Source of the DNA: an uncultured Pseudoclavibacter sp.
Lineage (GTDB): Bacteria > Actinomycetota > Actinomycetes > Actinomycetales > Microbacteriaceae
Length of the DNA stretch: 64,000 nt
NCBI GenBank assembly: GCA_946221025.1
Contig: CAMIMS010000004.1
Span: 3,361-67,360, forward strand
Reading direction: 5' to 3'
The position numbers were made by a program, and so were the translations under genes. Within the stretch, counting starts at the first letter, position 1. Each line of letters begins with the position of its first letter. The notes under the pieces were generated by a model. That model had not been told where the DNA came from, searched no databases, and worked only from the letters and a program-made list of their open reading frames with translations. Below are positions 16,905 through 25,364 of the stretch, one piece after another.

Positions 16905-18110
16905 ATGGACCGCGCCGATCTGGAAACGCTGCTCACGCGCGAGGCGCTCGGCCTCCTGCGCGAAGTCGAGGCAATGCCCGATACGAGCGACCCCGTGGCG
17001 CTGGTCTCGAAGCTTCGCTCCGCCGGGCACGACGCGAAGACCGTGTCGGTGGTGCTCACTCAAGCCTCCCTTCGTCGCCGGGCTGAGGCGAAGTTCGGCC
17101 CGTTCGCCTCGCGCATGCTCTTCACCGAAGACGGCCTGCAGCAGGCAACCCGCCTGCAGGTGGCCGCGCACCACGCGAACCGCTTTCGGGGCGCGAACGT
17201 CGCGCGGGTCGTTGACCTCGGATGCGGCATCGGCGCGGATTCGCTCGCGATGACCGGAATCGGCCTGCCGGTTCTCGCGGTGGATGCGGATGAGGTCACG
17301 GCCGCGATCGCCACCTACAACCTCGGCTCCTTCCCGGATGCGACCGTCATGCACGCTCGCGCCGAAGGCATCGAGTTGGGCCCGCGAGACGGAGTCTGGC
17401 TCGACCCGGCCAGGCGACGGAAAGAGCGAGGGGGCACCCGCCGCACCTGGAACCCGGACGATTGGTCGCCGTCACTCGACTTCGCGTTCTCGCTCGCGCC
17501 CAAGCATCCCCTAGGCGTGAAGCTCGGGCCGGGCGTCGCGCACGACCTCATCCCCGCAGACGCCGAAGCGCAGTGGGTCAGCGTGAACGGTGATGTCGTT
17601 GAGGCGTGCGTGTGGGCGGGCGGACTGCAGCGCGAGGGCGTTCGGCGAAGCGCCCTCGTCATTGGGCGCGACGGCACGCACGAGATCACGGCCAACGGGC
17701 CGGCCGACGATGCCGAGGTGGGTGAGCTCGGTCAGTGGCTGCACGAACCGAACGGCGCGGTCATTCGCGCGAGGCTGATCGGTGATGTGGCACGGCAGCT
17801 GGATGCGCGCATGATCGCCCCCGAGATCGCGTGGATGACGACGGATGAACAGGTCGAGTCACCGCTTGTCGCATCCTTCCGCGTGCTGGAGGAGCTACCC
17901 CTCAACCAGGTGGTGATCAAGCGCGAATGCGCAAAACGCGGCATCGGCACCCTCGAGATCAAGGTGCGAGGCGTGGACATCGACCCGGCAGCGTTCCGAA
18001 AGCGCCTGTCGCTCAAAGGCGACGCATCCGCAACGCTCATCGTCACTCGTGTGGGCGAGCGCCGCGTGGCGATACTCGCCGAGCGGGCCGAGACGCAGCT
18101 CGAACGCTGA
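16905..18110 (+). CDS. Class I SAM-dependent methyltransferase with THUMP-like domain
   Basis: 401 residues from the ATG at 16905 (MDRADLETLLTREALGLLRE); an upstream in-frame ATG at 16794 would start inside the groES control region and is rejected. N-terminal helices (1-85) precede a Rossmann methyltransferase core with the SAM motif VVDLGCGIGADSLAM (about 100-114), an acidic VDADEVTAA second motif and GVWLDPARRRKERGG at the motif IV position. The C-terminal part (about 305-395) matches the THUMP-like domain of these proteins (VVIKRECAKRGIGTLEIKVRG). Substrate unknown, probably RNA. Divergent from groES. Confidence 0.85.
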   Translation: MDRADLETLLTREALGLLREVEAMPDTSDPVALVSKLRSAGHDAKTVSVVLTQASLRRRAEAKFGPFASRMLFTEDGLQQATRLQVAAHHANRFRGANVARVVDLGCGIGADSLAMTGIGLPVLAVDADEVTAAIATYNLGSFPDATVMHARAEGIELGPRDGVWLDPARRRKERGGTRRTWNPDDWSPSLDFAFSLAPKHPLGVKLGPGVAHDLIPADAEAQWVSVNGDVVEACVWAGGLQREGVRRSALVIGRDGTHEITANGPADDAEVGELGQWLHEPNGAVIRARLIGDVARQLDARMIAPEIAWMTTDEQVESPLVASFRVLEELPLNQVVIKRECAKRGIGTLEIKVRGVDIDPAAFRKRLSLKGDASATLIVTRVGERRVAILAERAETQLER

Positions 18111-18145
18111 ACCCGGCCCGCTTGAACTCGGCCTGCTCGGCGCGG

Positions 18146-18883
18146 CTAGACGACCGCGACGACGATGTAGGTGACGAGCGCGACGAGCACGGCAATGCCG
18201 GAGAGCGACAGCCCGGTGATGCTCATTGCCGCATTCGAACGGCGAAGGCCAAGCACCCCGAGCACGACTCCGGCGACACCGAGCACGAGCCCGATCGTCA
18301 CCGCCACAAGACCCGGAACGAAGATCGTGAGAATCGCGGCGAGAACACCGGCCACGAGCGAGAGGATGCCGAGGTAGGGGCTGCGCGGCCGCGGGTTCGT
18401 GCTCTCGTATGCGGGCGGCGTGGCGTCCGCTGCCGGCTGGGGCTGACCGTAGTTCGGCTGCCCGCCGAATGACGGCTGCTGGCCGTACGCCTGCTGACCC
18501 TGGGGCTGGCCGTAGGCGGGCGGCTGCTGTCCCTGACCGGCCGGCTGCGAGTAGGTCTGCTGCGACTGGCCATAGCCCGAGGGATCCTGCGCCTGACCGT
18601 AAGGGGGCTGCGCCTGTCCGTAGGGGGCCTGAGATTGGCCGTAGGCGGGCTGCGCCTGGCCGTAGCCCTGGGCCTGGCCGTAGCCCTGCTGGGATGCGGC
18701 GGGTTGCTGGGTGTACGGGTTCTGCGGGTTCGAGGTGCTGCCCACAGCGCTTGACCCAGCCCCGAACTGGCCGGGCTGGCCCGAGGCGGCCGGCCCCCCC
18801 GGGTACTGGAACTGCGACGGCTGTCCCGCCGGCGGAACGGCACCTTCACTGTGCGGCTGGCCACCGCCATTGAAATTCGTCAC
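18146..18883 (-). CDS. DUF4190-type membrane protein with Gln/Pro/Tyr-rich tail
   Basis: About 245 residues from the GTG at 18883, which has AAGGGGAC just upstream. Residues 1 to 165 are low complexity: repeated YGQAQ, PYGQ and QPAYGQ units, almost free of hydrophobic residues. Two hydrophobic segments follow (YLGILSLVAGVLAAILTIFV, and AVLVALVTYIVVAVV at the very end) with an AVTIGLVLGVAGVVLGVLGL stretch between, the DUF4190 arrangement. Function unknown. It lies downstream of a similar gene at 19059, on the same strand and separated from it by a strong terminator. Confidence 0.8.
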   Translation of the reverse strand: MTNFNGGGQPHSEGAVPPAGQPSQFQYPGGPAASGQPGQFGAGSSAVGSTSNPQNPYTQQPAASQQGYGQAQGYGQAQPAYGQSQAPYGQAQPPYGQAQDPSGYGQSQQTYSQPAGQGQQPPAYGQPQGQQAYGQQPSFGGQPNYGQPQPAADATPPAYESTNPRPRSPYLGILSLVAGVLAAILTIFVPGLVAVTIGLVLGVAGVVLGVLGLRRSNAAMSITGLSLSGIAVLVALVTYIVVAVV

Positions 18884-18980
18884 GTCCCCTTCTTTCAATC
18901 AGTTGAATGCGGCGCGCATACCCGGCGTCGCACGTGAACGCAATGCTGCCGATGACGCTATCGAACGCAGTCGAGAAAAC

Positions 18981-19019
18981 GCCGCGCCCCGAACACGGTG
19001 AGCGTGTTCGGGGCGCGGC
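18981..19019 (-). terminator. Rho-independent terminator after the second DUF4190 gene
   Basis: Perfect 17-bp stem (GCCGCGCCCCGAACACG with its complement) and a five-base loop, followed on the minus strand by GTTTTC. It lies 40 bases past the stop at 19059. Confidence 0.85.
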
Positions 19020-19058
19020 AGTGATCGGGATGCGATACCCGGCGCTTCGATTCGTGAA

Positions 19059-20090
19059 TTAGCGAGTCATCGACATTGCGGCGGTGATCAGCACGATGGC
19101 CGTGAAGATCGATCCGATGATGCTGATCACACCGAGCACGAGGCCGATGATCGAGAAGACCTTGCCGGTCGGTTCCTTCTTCATGCCGATGGCACCGCAG
19201 ACCACTGCGGCGATGCCGAGCGGAAGACCGAGAACCCAGGTGATCCACATGAAGATGAACGCACCGATACCGAGGCCGAGGGCCACGTACGACATGGTCT
19301 TGCTCGCCTGCTGCTGCGGCTGACCGTAGCCGCCGTACTGCTGGGTCTGGCCGTAGCCGCCGGGGGCCGCACCATACGCATCCGCGGTGCCCTGCGAGAA
19401 GTTGCCGCCCTGCTGGCCGTAGGGCTGGGTCTGGCCGTAGCCCTGCGACTGCTGGCCGTAGTCGGCGGTCTGGCCGTACTGGGTCTGCCCGAACGAGCTC
19501 GAGCTGTCGCCGTAGGATCCGGTCGACTGCTGGCCGTACGCCTGGTTCGACGAGGAGCTGTCGCCGTACGAACCGGTGCTGCCCTGCGAGCCGTACTGTG
19601 ACTGGCTCGACGACGAGCTGTCACCGTAGGCCGGGGTGCTGCCCTGCGAACCGTACGACGACTGCGACGACGAGCTGTCACCGTACGACTGGGGGGTGCC
19701 CTGCGAGCCGTACGAGGACTGGCCCGAGGCCTGGTTGTCACCATAGGCCGGGGTGCCGCTCTGCGAGCCGTACTGCGAGTGGCTCGAGGAGGAGCTGTCA
19801 CCGTACGAGGACTGCGACGGGGTCTCGCCATAGGCGTTGTGCGACGAGGTGTGGCTGTACGCCGATGAGGTCTGCTCGGGGGTACCGGCCTGCTGGGCAC
19901 CGTAGCCCGACGGTCCCTGCGAGGAGTCGGACGAGTTCGCGTACTGCTGTGAGCCGTACTGCTGGCCCGATGCCTGACCGTTGCCCTGGTCGAATCCCTG
20001 CGACTGGCCGTACTGCTGCTGGTTGTTGTTCTGGCCGTCGCCACCGTAGGGGTTGCCGTACGGGTTGGCCGGTCCGCTCGGGTTGCTCAT
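19059..20090 (-). CDS. DUF4190-type membrane protein with Ser/Tyr/Gly repeat tail
   Basis: 343 residues from the ATG at 20090, with AGAGAGG at the right distance; the ATG six bases further up is too close to it. Residues 1 to about 260 are low complexity. Between about 95 and 200 there is a tandem repeat of roughly 17-22 residues built on YGDSSSS plus QSxYGSQG. The rest has YGQTQ/YGQQ units. Two hydrophobic segments (MSYVALGLGIGAFIFMWITW and VFSIIGLVLGVISIIGSIF) form the membrane part, joined by an AAVVCGAIGMKK stretch. Composition resembles phase-separating low-complexity domains. Function unknown; probably membrane-anchored with a long soluble tail. Confidence 0.8.
   Translation of the reverse strand: MSNPSGPANPYGNPYGGDGQNNNQQQYGQSQGFDQGNGQASGQQYGSQQYANSSDSSQGPSGYGAQQAGTPEQTSSAYSHTSSHNAYGETPSQSSYGDSSSSSHSQYGSQSGTPAYGDNQASGQSSYGSQGTPQSYGDSSSSQSSYGSQGSTPAYGDSSSSSQSQYGSQGSTGSYGDSSSSNQAYGQQSTGSYGDSSSSFGQTQYGQTADYGQQSQGYGQTQPYGQQGGNFSQGTADAYGAAPGGYGQTQQYGGYGQPQQQASKTMSYVALGLGIGAFIFMWITWVLGLPLGIAAVVCGAIGMKKEPTGKVFSIIGLVLGVISIIGSIFTAIVLITAAMSMTR
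19497..19814 (-). repeat. In-frame tandem repeats encoding YGDSSSS/YGSQG units
   Basis: About five degenerate direct repeats of 50-65 bases, each coding YGDSSSS followed by QSxYGSQG or a variant. Codon use differs between copies, so the repeat is kept at protein level rather than freshly duplicated. Confidence 0.75.
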
Positions 20091-20152
20091 GTGCATCCTC
20101 TCTGACTACGGGTATTCCGCCTGGCAGTCTAGGGGCGAGGATGAACGCACTG

Positions 20153-20210
20153 TGAGCGAATTCCCATTCTCGACATGGGGAGTTCTCACCGTGCGAGCGA
20201 AATTCGCTCA
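20153..20210. repeat. Inverted repeat between tsaD and the DUF4190 gene
   Basis: TGAGCGAATT (20153-20162) and its complement AATTCGCTCA (20201-20210) are 38 bases apart. The second arm is also half of a local palindrome GAGCGAA-A-TTCGCTC at 20195-20209. It could be an operator for the DUF4190 gene whose start is at 20090, or a weak terminator after tsaD. Confidence 0.4.
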
Positions 20211-20239
20211 GCGGCACCCGCCGATTTTCGCGATTTCGA

Positions 20240-21952
20240 TCACGAATTCGTGGGGATTATCGACCCGGTTTCCGCTTGCGCCGCCGTCATTGGCAGGGTG
20301 GAATCGGCGCCGATATCAAGCGGTGACGGCTCCCTACCCGCAGCCATGAGCAGCGACCCGGCCATCGCGATCATCGCGCCGTTATCGGTGCACAGGCGCA
20401 GCGGTGGAACCCGCAGCTCGATGCCCGCCTTTGCGCAGCGCTCTGCTGCCAGTTCCCGCACACGAGCGTTCGCGGCGACGCCCCCGCCGATGAGCAGGCG
20501 CGGCACGCCACGCTCAACGCATGCGGCGATCGCCTTGCCCACGAGCACATCCGCCACCGCTTCGCGGAAACTCGCCGCGACATCGGCAACGGGCACCGAT
20601 TCTCCGGCGTCTTCTCGTTCTTCAACCCACCGGGCGACGGCGGTCTTCAAACCCGAAAACGAGAAGTCATACCGGTGCCGTTCAAGATCAGCCGGTCGTG
20701 TGAGCCCACGCGGAAATGCGATCGCGTTCGGATCGCCATCGGCCGCGGCTTTATCGATTGACGGGCCGCCGGGGTACGGGAGACCGAGCACCCGCGCGAC
20801 CTTGTCAAACGCCTCCCCCGCCGCATCGTCAATGGTCTCGCCGAGCAGCTCCACATCGCTCACGAGATCGCGCACATGCAGCAGCGAGGTGTGGCCGCCC
20901 GAGACGAGCAGCGCGATCGACGGCTCGATTGGCGCGTCGGGAACGCGATCACTCAGCGCATCCGTTCCTGCATCGGCACTGTCACTCGGGTCGGTCTGGA
21001 TGAGGTCAGCGGCAACGTGCCCAACCAGGTGGTTCACGCCGTACAGCGGCAGGCCCGTCGCCTGCGCGATGCCCTTCGCCGCGGCGACGCCGACCATGAG
21101 CGCACCGGCAAGCCCCGGTCCCGCGGTCACGGCGATGGCGTCGATGTCTTGAATCGTCAGGCCCGCCTCGTCGAGAGCTGCGTTGAGCGTTGGAACGATC
21201 GCCTCAACGTGGGCACGGGCCGCGACCTCCGGCACGACGCCGCCGTAGAGGGCCTGCTCATCCATCGATGATGCGACCGCGTTCGCGAGCAGGCGCCGCC
21301 CGCGGACGATTCCGACGCCGGTCTCATCGCAGGAGGATTCGATGCCGAGCACGACCGGGATGCGCTGATCGGTCGAGTTCGAGGGGGCCTCATTCACCTC
21401 TGGTCGCTGAGCGCCTGACCGCTGAGGTTCGCGCCGCGAAGCGGCCCGCTCGATCACATCCGGGATGCGTGCCCGCATCACGATCGCGTCTTCGCGCTCG
21501 TTCGGGTAGTAGTTCGGGCGCCTGCCGATCGGTTCGAACCCGAGCCGCTCGTACAGCTTGATCGCGCCCTCACCGTTGGCGCGCACCTCGAGGAACATGA
21601 GCGACGCGCCGCGCTCGTTCGCCCACGCGGCCTGCTCGCCCATGAGCGCTTGCGCCAGGCCCCGGCGCTGGGCGCGCGGGTCGATGTTGATCGTCATCAC
21701 ATCCGACTCGCCCGCGCCCTTCGCGGCCATGACGGCGCAGTACCCGAGCGTCTCGGTCGCGCCGGTTTCTGGATCTGGGCCCTGAACGAGAAGGAAGCGC
21801 GCATGCTCCGAACGGATCGCATCCGTGATCATCCCGCTTGACCAGGGCGAGAGCGGGAAGCCCTGCTGCTCAAGCGTCAAGATGCGGCCGAGGTCGGCTT
21901 CGGTCGCCTCCCGGAACGCGAATCCCTCGGGAAGCGTGGATGTGGACGTCAT
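20240..21952 (-). CDS. tsaD: Fused RimI-type N-acetyltransferase and TsaD
   Basis: 570 residues. Residues 1-160 are a GNAT domain: FREATEADLGRILTLEQQGF, then DPRAQRRGLAQALM (acetyl-CoA loop) and YERLGFEPIGRRPNYY, matching RimI, which acetylates ribosomal protein S18. After a short linker, residues 198-560 are TsaD: VLGIESSCDETGVGIV, AARAHVEAIVPTLNAAL, VTAGPGLAGALMVG and GVAANARVREL. TsaD transfers the threonylcarbamoyl group to A37 of ANN-decoding tRNAs. In many bacteria rimI and tsaD are separate neighbouring genes; here they are one frame. The start overlaps the tsaB stop by four bases; order tsaE-tsaB-rimI/tsaD is the standard operon. Confidence 0.95.
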   Translation of the reverse strand: MTSTSTLPEGFAFREATEADLGRILTLEQQGFPLSPWSSGMITDAIRSEHARFLLVQGPDPETGATETLGYCAVMAAKGAGESDVMTINIDPRAQRRGLAQALMGEQAAWANERGASLMFLEVRANGEGAIKLYERLGFEPIGRRPNYYPNEREDAIVMRARIPDVIERAASRREPQRSGAQRPEVNEAPSNSTDQRIPVVLGIESSCDETGVGIVRGRRLLANAVASSMDEQALYGGVVPEVAARAHVEAIVPTLNAALDEAGLTIQDIDAIAVTAGPGLAGALMVGVAAAKGIAQATGLPLYGVNHLVGHVAADLIQTDPSDSADAGTDALSDRVPDAPIEPSIALLVSGGHTSLLHVRDLVSDVELLGETIDDAAGEAFDKVARVLGLPYPGGPSIDKAAADGDPNAIAFPRGLTRPADLERHRYDFSFSGLKTAVARWVEEREDAGESVPVADVAASFREAVADVLVGKAIAACVERGVPRLLIGGGVAANARVRELAAERCAKAGIELRVPPLRLCTDNGAMIAMAGSLLMAAGREPSPLDIGADSTLPMTAAQAETGSIIPTNS

Positions 21953-22575
21953 TGGCGCACCCGCTTTCTCGCGGCGCGGTCGCTGATGCGAACCGCATCC
22001 GGTGCCCGCAGGTACAGAAGCTCATCCGCCGCCTGCGGTTCTCCCGCGGCCTCGCGAGCAAGGGCCGCGAGCGCGAGGTGCGCGGCGCTCACGCGCTCGG
22101 CGTCAACGCGCACGTGACCCTCGGGAAGGGTGAGCTCGCTCGGGTCGGCGAGCGCGGGGCCCTTGACCGCGGCGATGCGGCCCGGCGCGTATGTGCTCAC
22201 TGCCACCTGGCGACGGCGCGCGTCAGTGACGACCGCGATCGGGTGTTCGGCGTCTGGGTTCGCCGCTCGCCACACGTGCGCAATCGCGTCGTGGCTGGGA
22301 ATGGGCGTGCAGTCGATGCCGCGGGCGAAGGCGAAACTGCGCGCCGCAGCGACGCCCACGCGAAGGCCGGTGAACGGGCCCGGCCCCATCCCGCTCACGA
22401 CGCGCGTGATGTCGCGGGCGATGATGCCGGCGTCGGCCAGGCACTGTTCGATGCCGATGCCGACGGCTTCGGCGTGGTGGCGCGCATCGTTCCGCGCGTA
22501 TTCGGCGCGAATCACACCGTTTTGCTGCACGACCGCCACCGCGCATCCGATGGAGGTATCGATGGCCAGCAGCAT
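21949..22575 (-). CDS. tsaB: TsaB, t6A synthesis scaffold protein
   Basis: 208 residues from the ATG at 22575, where the protein begins MLLAIDTSIGCAVAVVQ, the typical start of TsaB; a longer start at 22617 would overlap tsaE. Conserved motifs are VVSGMGPGPFTGLRVGVAAARSFA and HAEAVGIGIEQ. TsaB is an inactive TsaD relative that forms the TsaBDE complex. Eleven bases downstream of tsaE and overlapping tsaD by four bases. Confidence 0.95.
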   Translation of the reverse strand: MLLAIDTSIGCAVAVVQQNGVIRAEYARNDARHHAEAVGIGIEQCLADAGIIARDITRVVSGMGPGPFTGLRVGVAAARSFAFARGIDCTPIPSHDAIAHVWRAANPDAEHPIAVVTDARRRQVAVSTYAPGRIAAVKGPALADPSELTLPEGHVRVDAERVSAAHLALAALAREAAGEPQAADELLYLRAPDAVRISDRAARKRVRQ

Positions 22576-22585
22576 GCGGGCGAGT

Positions 22586-23107
22586 CTACGCTCGCGCCTC
22601 CCCGATGCGGTCGGCAAGGCTCCGCAGGCGCTCGACGCCGGCCTGCTCGTGCCAGGCGGGGCCGGTGGCGCGCACGGTCGCGTGGCGCTCGTCGCCGGCG
22701 GCCCGTTCCCGCTCGAGCACCACTTCGAGCCACGAGTCGGCGATGGCGCTCACCGCATCCGCCCCCCACTCGATCACGGTGACGCTCGCGGCGAGGTCAA
22801 GGTCGAGGTCGTCGAGTTCGAGGGGATCTGCGAGCCGGTATGCATCGACGTGGATGAGGTTCGGGCCGTCGCCGAGGTTCGGATGCGTTCTCGCGATCAC
22901 GAAGGTCGGGCTCTGCACGGGCCCGCGCACGCCGAGCGCCTCACCGAGTCCGCGCGTGAGCGTCGTTTTTCCGGCTCCGAGGGGGCCTGTGAGCACGAGC
23001 ACATCGCCGGCGTCGAGCACCTCGCCGAGCGCGCGACCGAGCGCTTCGGTCTCATCGGCGGATGCGAGCGGGCGTTCGATCACGAGCGTCGCATCGTCAC
23101 TCGTCAT
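22586..23107 (-). CDS. tsaE: TsaE, ATPase of the t6A complex
   Basis: 173 residues from the ATG at 23107, which overlaps the alr stop (ATGA). Walker A is LTGPLGAGKTTLTRGLGEALG, followed by VQSPTFVIARTH and IHVDAYRLADPLELDDLDLD, and IEWGADAV, all TsaE hallmarks. It drives turnover of TsaB-TsaD. The frame is open upstream to 23233 but that part lies within alr and is not used. Confidence 0.95.
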   Translation of the reverse strand: MTSDDATLVIERPLASADETEALGRALGEVLDAGDVLVLTGPLGAGKTTLTRGLGEALGVRGPVQSPTFVIARTHPNLGDGPNLIHVDAYRLADPLELDDLDLDLAASVTVIEWGADAVSAIADSWLEVVLERERAAGDERHATVRATGPAWHEQAGVERLRSLADRIGEARA

Positions 23108-24969
23108 GCTCGAGGCTCCTCGCTGTCGTTGGACGTCGACGGTCGCAGGACATCCGATGCCGCGATGCGGTGCACGCGCGGTCCGATCGTCGAGGTTGCC
23201 ACGAGCGCCTCGGTGCCGCACCACATCGCCCATTCGGCGAGGCTCGACGCCGCGGGGTCGGCGGCGCTTCCACCGGCGAACGCGACCGCCCGGTCCCCCA
23301 CCTGGAACGCGCCCGGCGCATCGCCGAGGTCAAGCACCACCTGATCCATAGCGACCCGGCCGACGATCGGCACGCGTGAGCCGCGGATGCAGAGCGACGC
23401 TCGACCCGCTGCCCGCCGCGGAATCGCGTCGGCGTAGCCGAGCGGCACGAGCCCGAGCTCGGTCGGCCGCTCAGCGATCCAGTCGTAGCCGTAGGAGACG
23501 CCCTGGCCCGCATCTACCCGCTTGATCGCGATGAGCTCCGATTCGAGCTGCATGAGCGGGCCCTGATTGTCACGCACGTGAGCATCCCCGTAGATCGCCC
23601 GGGTGGTGCCGTCGGCGTCGGGGTCGATGATCGGGTCGGCGCCGAGTGCGCGCACGGCATCGGCGTCCCACGCGCGTCGAACCAGCGGCTTCGCGCCCGA
23701 TTTGGCAATGAGCGGCAGCAGCAGCGCGAGGCCGTGCCCGTACGCATCCGCCGTGACGTCCACCGGTCCACGGGTTTTGGCGAGGCGTGCGGCCGCGAGC
23801 GCGAGGTCGATGCGCGCGATCCGGCGCGGCGAGGACCCCGCGCGACCGGTGTTCGGCACGGCCTGGGATGCGGATGCGGGAAGCAGGCGCGCAGACAGAC
23901 GCGTCGTGATCTCGTAGCCGATAGTGCCGCTCGCGAGCGCCCAGCGATCGGCCGTCGCCTCGGCACGGTCGGGGTCGATGAGCGTGACCCGCGTCGACGA
24001 TCTCGGTAACGGCACGGCAGCATCGACCGGATCAAGTCGCGTGCGAAGCGCTTCGGTCGAACGCACACGCCACAGTTGACCGCGGCTGTCAACCACGATC
24101 GGGTGTTCGGATGCGTGGTGCAGCTCAGCCGAGTCGCGAAGCGGCGCCAGCCCATCCGCCTCGCCGACCGGCGCGAATGCGCCTCGCGCATCCCATTCGA
24201 CAGGCGCGGTCAGCCGCAGCGCCCCCCGCACGTTCACGCCCACCGGTTCGTTCGGGGCGAAGGGCGTGATGCCATACATGGCGACGCCCACGCGCGCGAG
24301 TTCGCCAACCGGGGGCATCGCGAGGGAACCGGCGGATGCGGTGAGGTGGCGTTCGCGAATCGCGAGGCCGGCTTCGGCCGCGAGGGCGGAGGCGCGCTGA
24401 AACGCTTCAGCCTGTGCCGCATCGTCTGCGGCACTCGCTCCCGCCAGGTGGCTCATGAGCCCGATGCAGTGAATCGCGCCCGCCGCTTCAGCTTCGGCCG
24501 CCGCGCGAAAAAGCTGCGGCCAATCGCGCTCGTGCGCGCCCTCGCGGCCAAGCCCCGTGTCGACGACGAGGTGCGCGGTCAGCGGTGAGGCGATCAGGCC
24601 GGCTTCTTGAATTTGATGGATCTGCGCTGTGTTCGCGAGTCCGACCTCGATGTCGTGCTCCGCGGCGATGCCCCAATCCGCATCCGGCCCGTGCATCCAG
24701 GTGAGGATGCGAGCAGTGACCCCGGCGTCGCGAAGCGCGAGCGCCTCGGCGAGGTCAACGACGCCGAGCCCGGCCGCTCCCCCATCGAGCGCGGCCCGAG
24801 CTGCGGTGAGTGCGCCGTGACCGTATCCGTTCGCTTTGACGACCGCGACAACCGGGCGTCCGATCCGCTCCCGCAAGACCGCGAGGTTCGCGGTGATCGC
24901 TGCCCCATCCGTTTCGATTCGCGGTGCCGCCGCGGAATGCCCCACGGCTGCGTCCTGCTGACCGGTCAC
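23104..24969 (-). CDS. alr: Alanine racemase, tandem-fused and very long
   Basis: PLP enzyme making D-alanine for peptidoglycan. 621 residues against a usual 360-390. Residues 15-240 are a full racemase barrel with the PLP lysine in VVKANGYGHG (K45) and GVAMYGITPF. Residues about 285-365 resemble a racemase C-terminal domain (RWALASGTIGYEITTRLSAR) but are degenerate. Residues 384-470 look like a shortened second barrel start (RIDLALAAARLA, VTADAYGHG) lacking the lysine. Residues 478-600 are an intact C-terminal domain with VSYGYDWIAERPTELGLVPLG, carrying the catalytic Tyr, and GRVAMDQVVLDLGD. The parts needed for catalysis are thus in barrel one and the last domain. Overlaps acpS and tsaE by four bases each. 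Confidence 0.88.
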   Translation of the reverse strand: MTGQQDAAVGHSAAAPRIETDGAAITANLAVLRERIGRPVVAVVKANGYGHGALTAARAALDGGAAGLGVVDLAEALALRDAGVTARILTWMHGPDADWGIAAEHDIEVGLANTAQIHQIQEAGLIASPLTAHLVVDTGLGREGAHERDWPQLFRAAAEAEAAGAIHCIGLMSHLAGASAADDAAQAEAFQRASALAAEAGLAIRERHLTASAGSLAMPPVGELARVGVAMYGITPFAPNEPVGVNVRGALRLTAPVEWDARGAFAPVGEADGLAPLRDSAELHHASEHPIVVDSRGQLWRVRSTEALRTRLDPVDAAVPLPRSSTRVTLIDPDRAEATADRWALASGTIGYEITTRLSARLLPASASQAVPNTGRAGSSPRRIARIDLALAAARLAKTRGPVDVTADAYGHGLALLLPLIAKSGAKPLVRRAWDADAVRALGADPIIDPDADGTTRAIYGDAHVRDNQGPLMQLESELIAIKRVDAGQGVSYGYDWIAERPTELGLVPLGYADAIPRRAAGRASLCIRGSRVPIVGRVAMDQVVLDLGDAPGAFQVGDRAVAFAGGSAADPAASSLAEWAMWCGTEALVATSTIGPRVHRIAASDVLRPSTSNDSEEPRA

Positions 24970-25364
24970 GCGTCCCCCTTCAAACGTTCGGCAACCACCA
25001 TCGCCACCGCGACACCGCCGTCATGCGAGAGCGAAAGGTGCAGCGCCCCAATGCCGAGGCCGGCAAGGGCCGCATCCACCTGTTCCCCGCGGGCGAATGT
25101 GGGCGCGCCCGCATTCGTACGGGTCACGGCGAGATCTCGAAGGGTCAAACCGGTCGGGATGCCACGTGCCCGGCCCACTGCCGCTCCCACGGCTTTCCGA
25201 AGCGCTTCCCGCGCGCCCCAGCGAGCGGCGAGCGAGCGGGGCGGAAGGTCGCGCTCCTCATCCGAGAACACGCGCGCCGCGAACGCCGGTGTGCGCTCGA
25301 GCACCCGCTCGAAGCGGGCAATGTCGACCACGTCGACGCCGATGCCCGCGATGCCCGGGGTCAC
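24966..25364 (-). CDS. acpS: Holo-[acyl-carrier-protein] synthase
   Basis: Transfers 4'-phosphopantetheine from CoA to ACP. 132 residues, starting at a GTG that overlaps the glmS stop (GTGA). Motifs: GIGVDVVDIARFERVLER (metal-binding Asp), FSDEERDLPP, LAARWGAREALRKAVG and LHLSLSHDGGVAVAMVVAER. Normal length. Lies in a coupled run glmS-acpS-alr-tsaE that links cell-wall precursors with lipid synthesis. Confidence 0.95.
   Translation of the reverse strand: MTPGIAGIGVDVVDIARFERVLERTPAFAARVFSDEERDLPPRSLAARWGAREALRKAVGAAVGRARGIPTGLTLRDLAVTRTNAGAPTFARGEQVDAALAGLGIGALHLSLSHDGGVAVAMVVAERLKGDA

Noticed and set aside
19497..19814. Regular repeats resembling a CRISPR array
   Set aside because: The repeats are degenerate, in frame, directly adjoining without unique spacers, and code for a YGDSSSS protein repeat.
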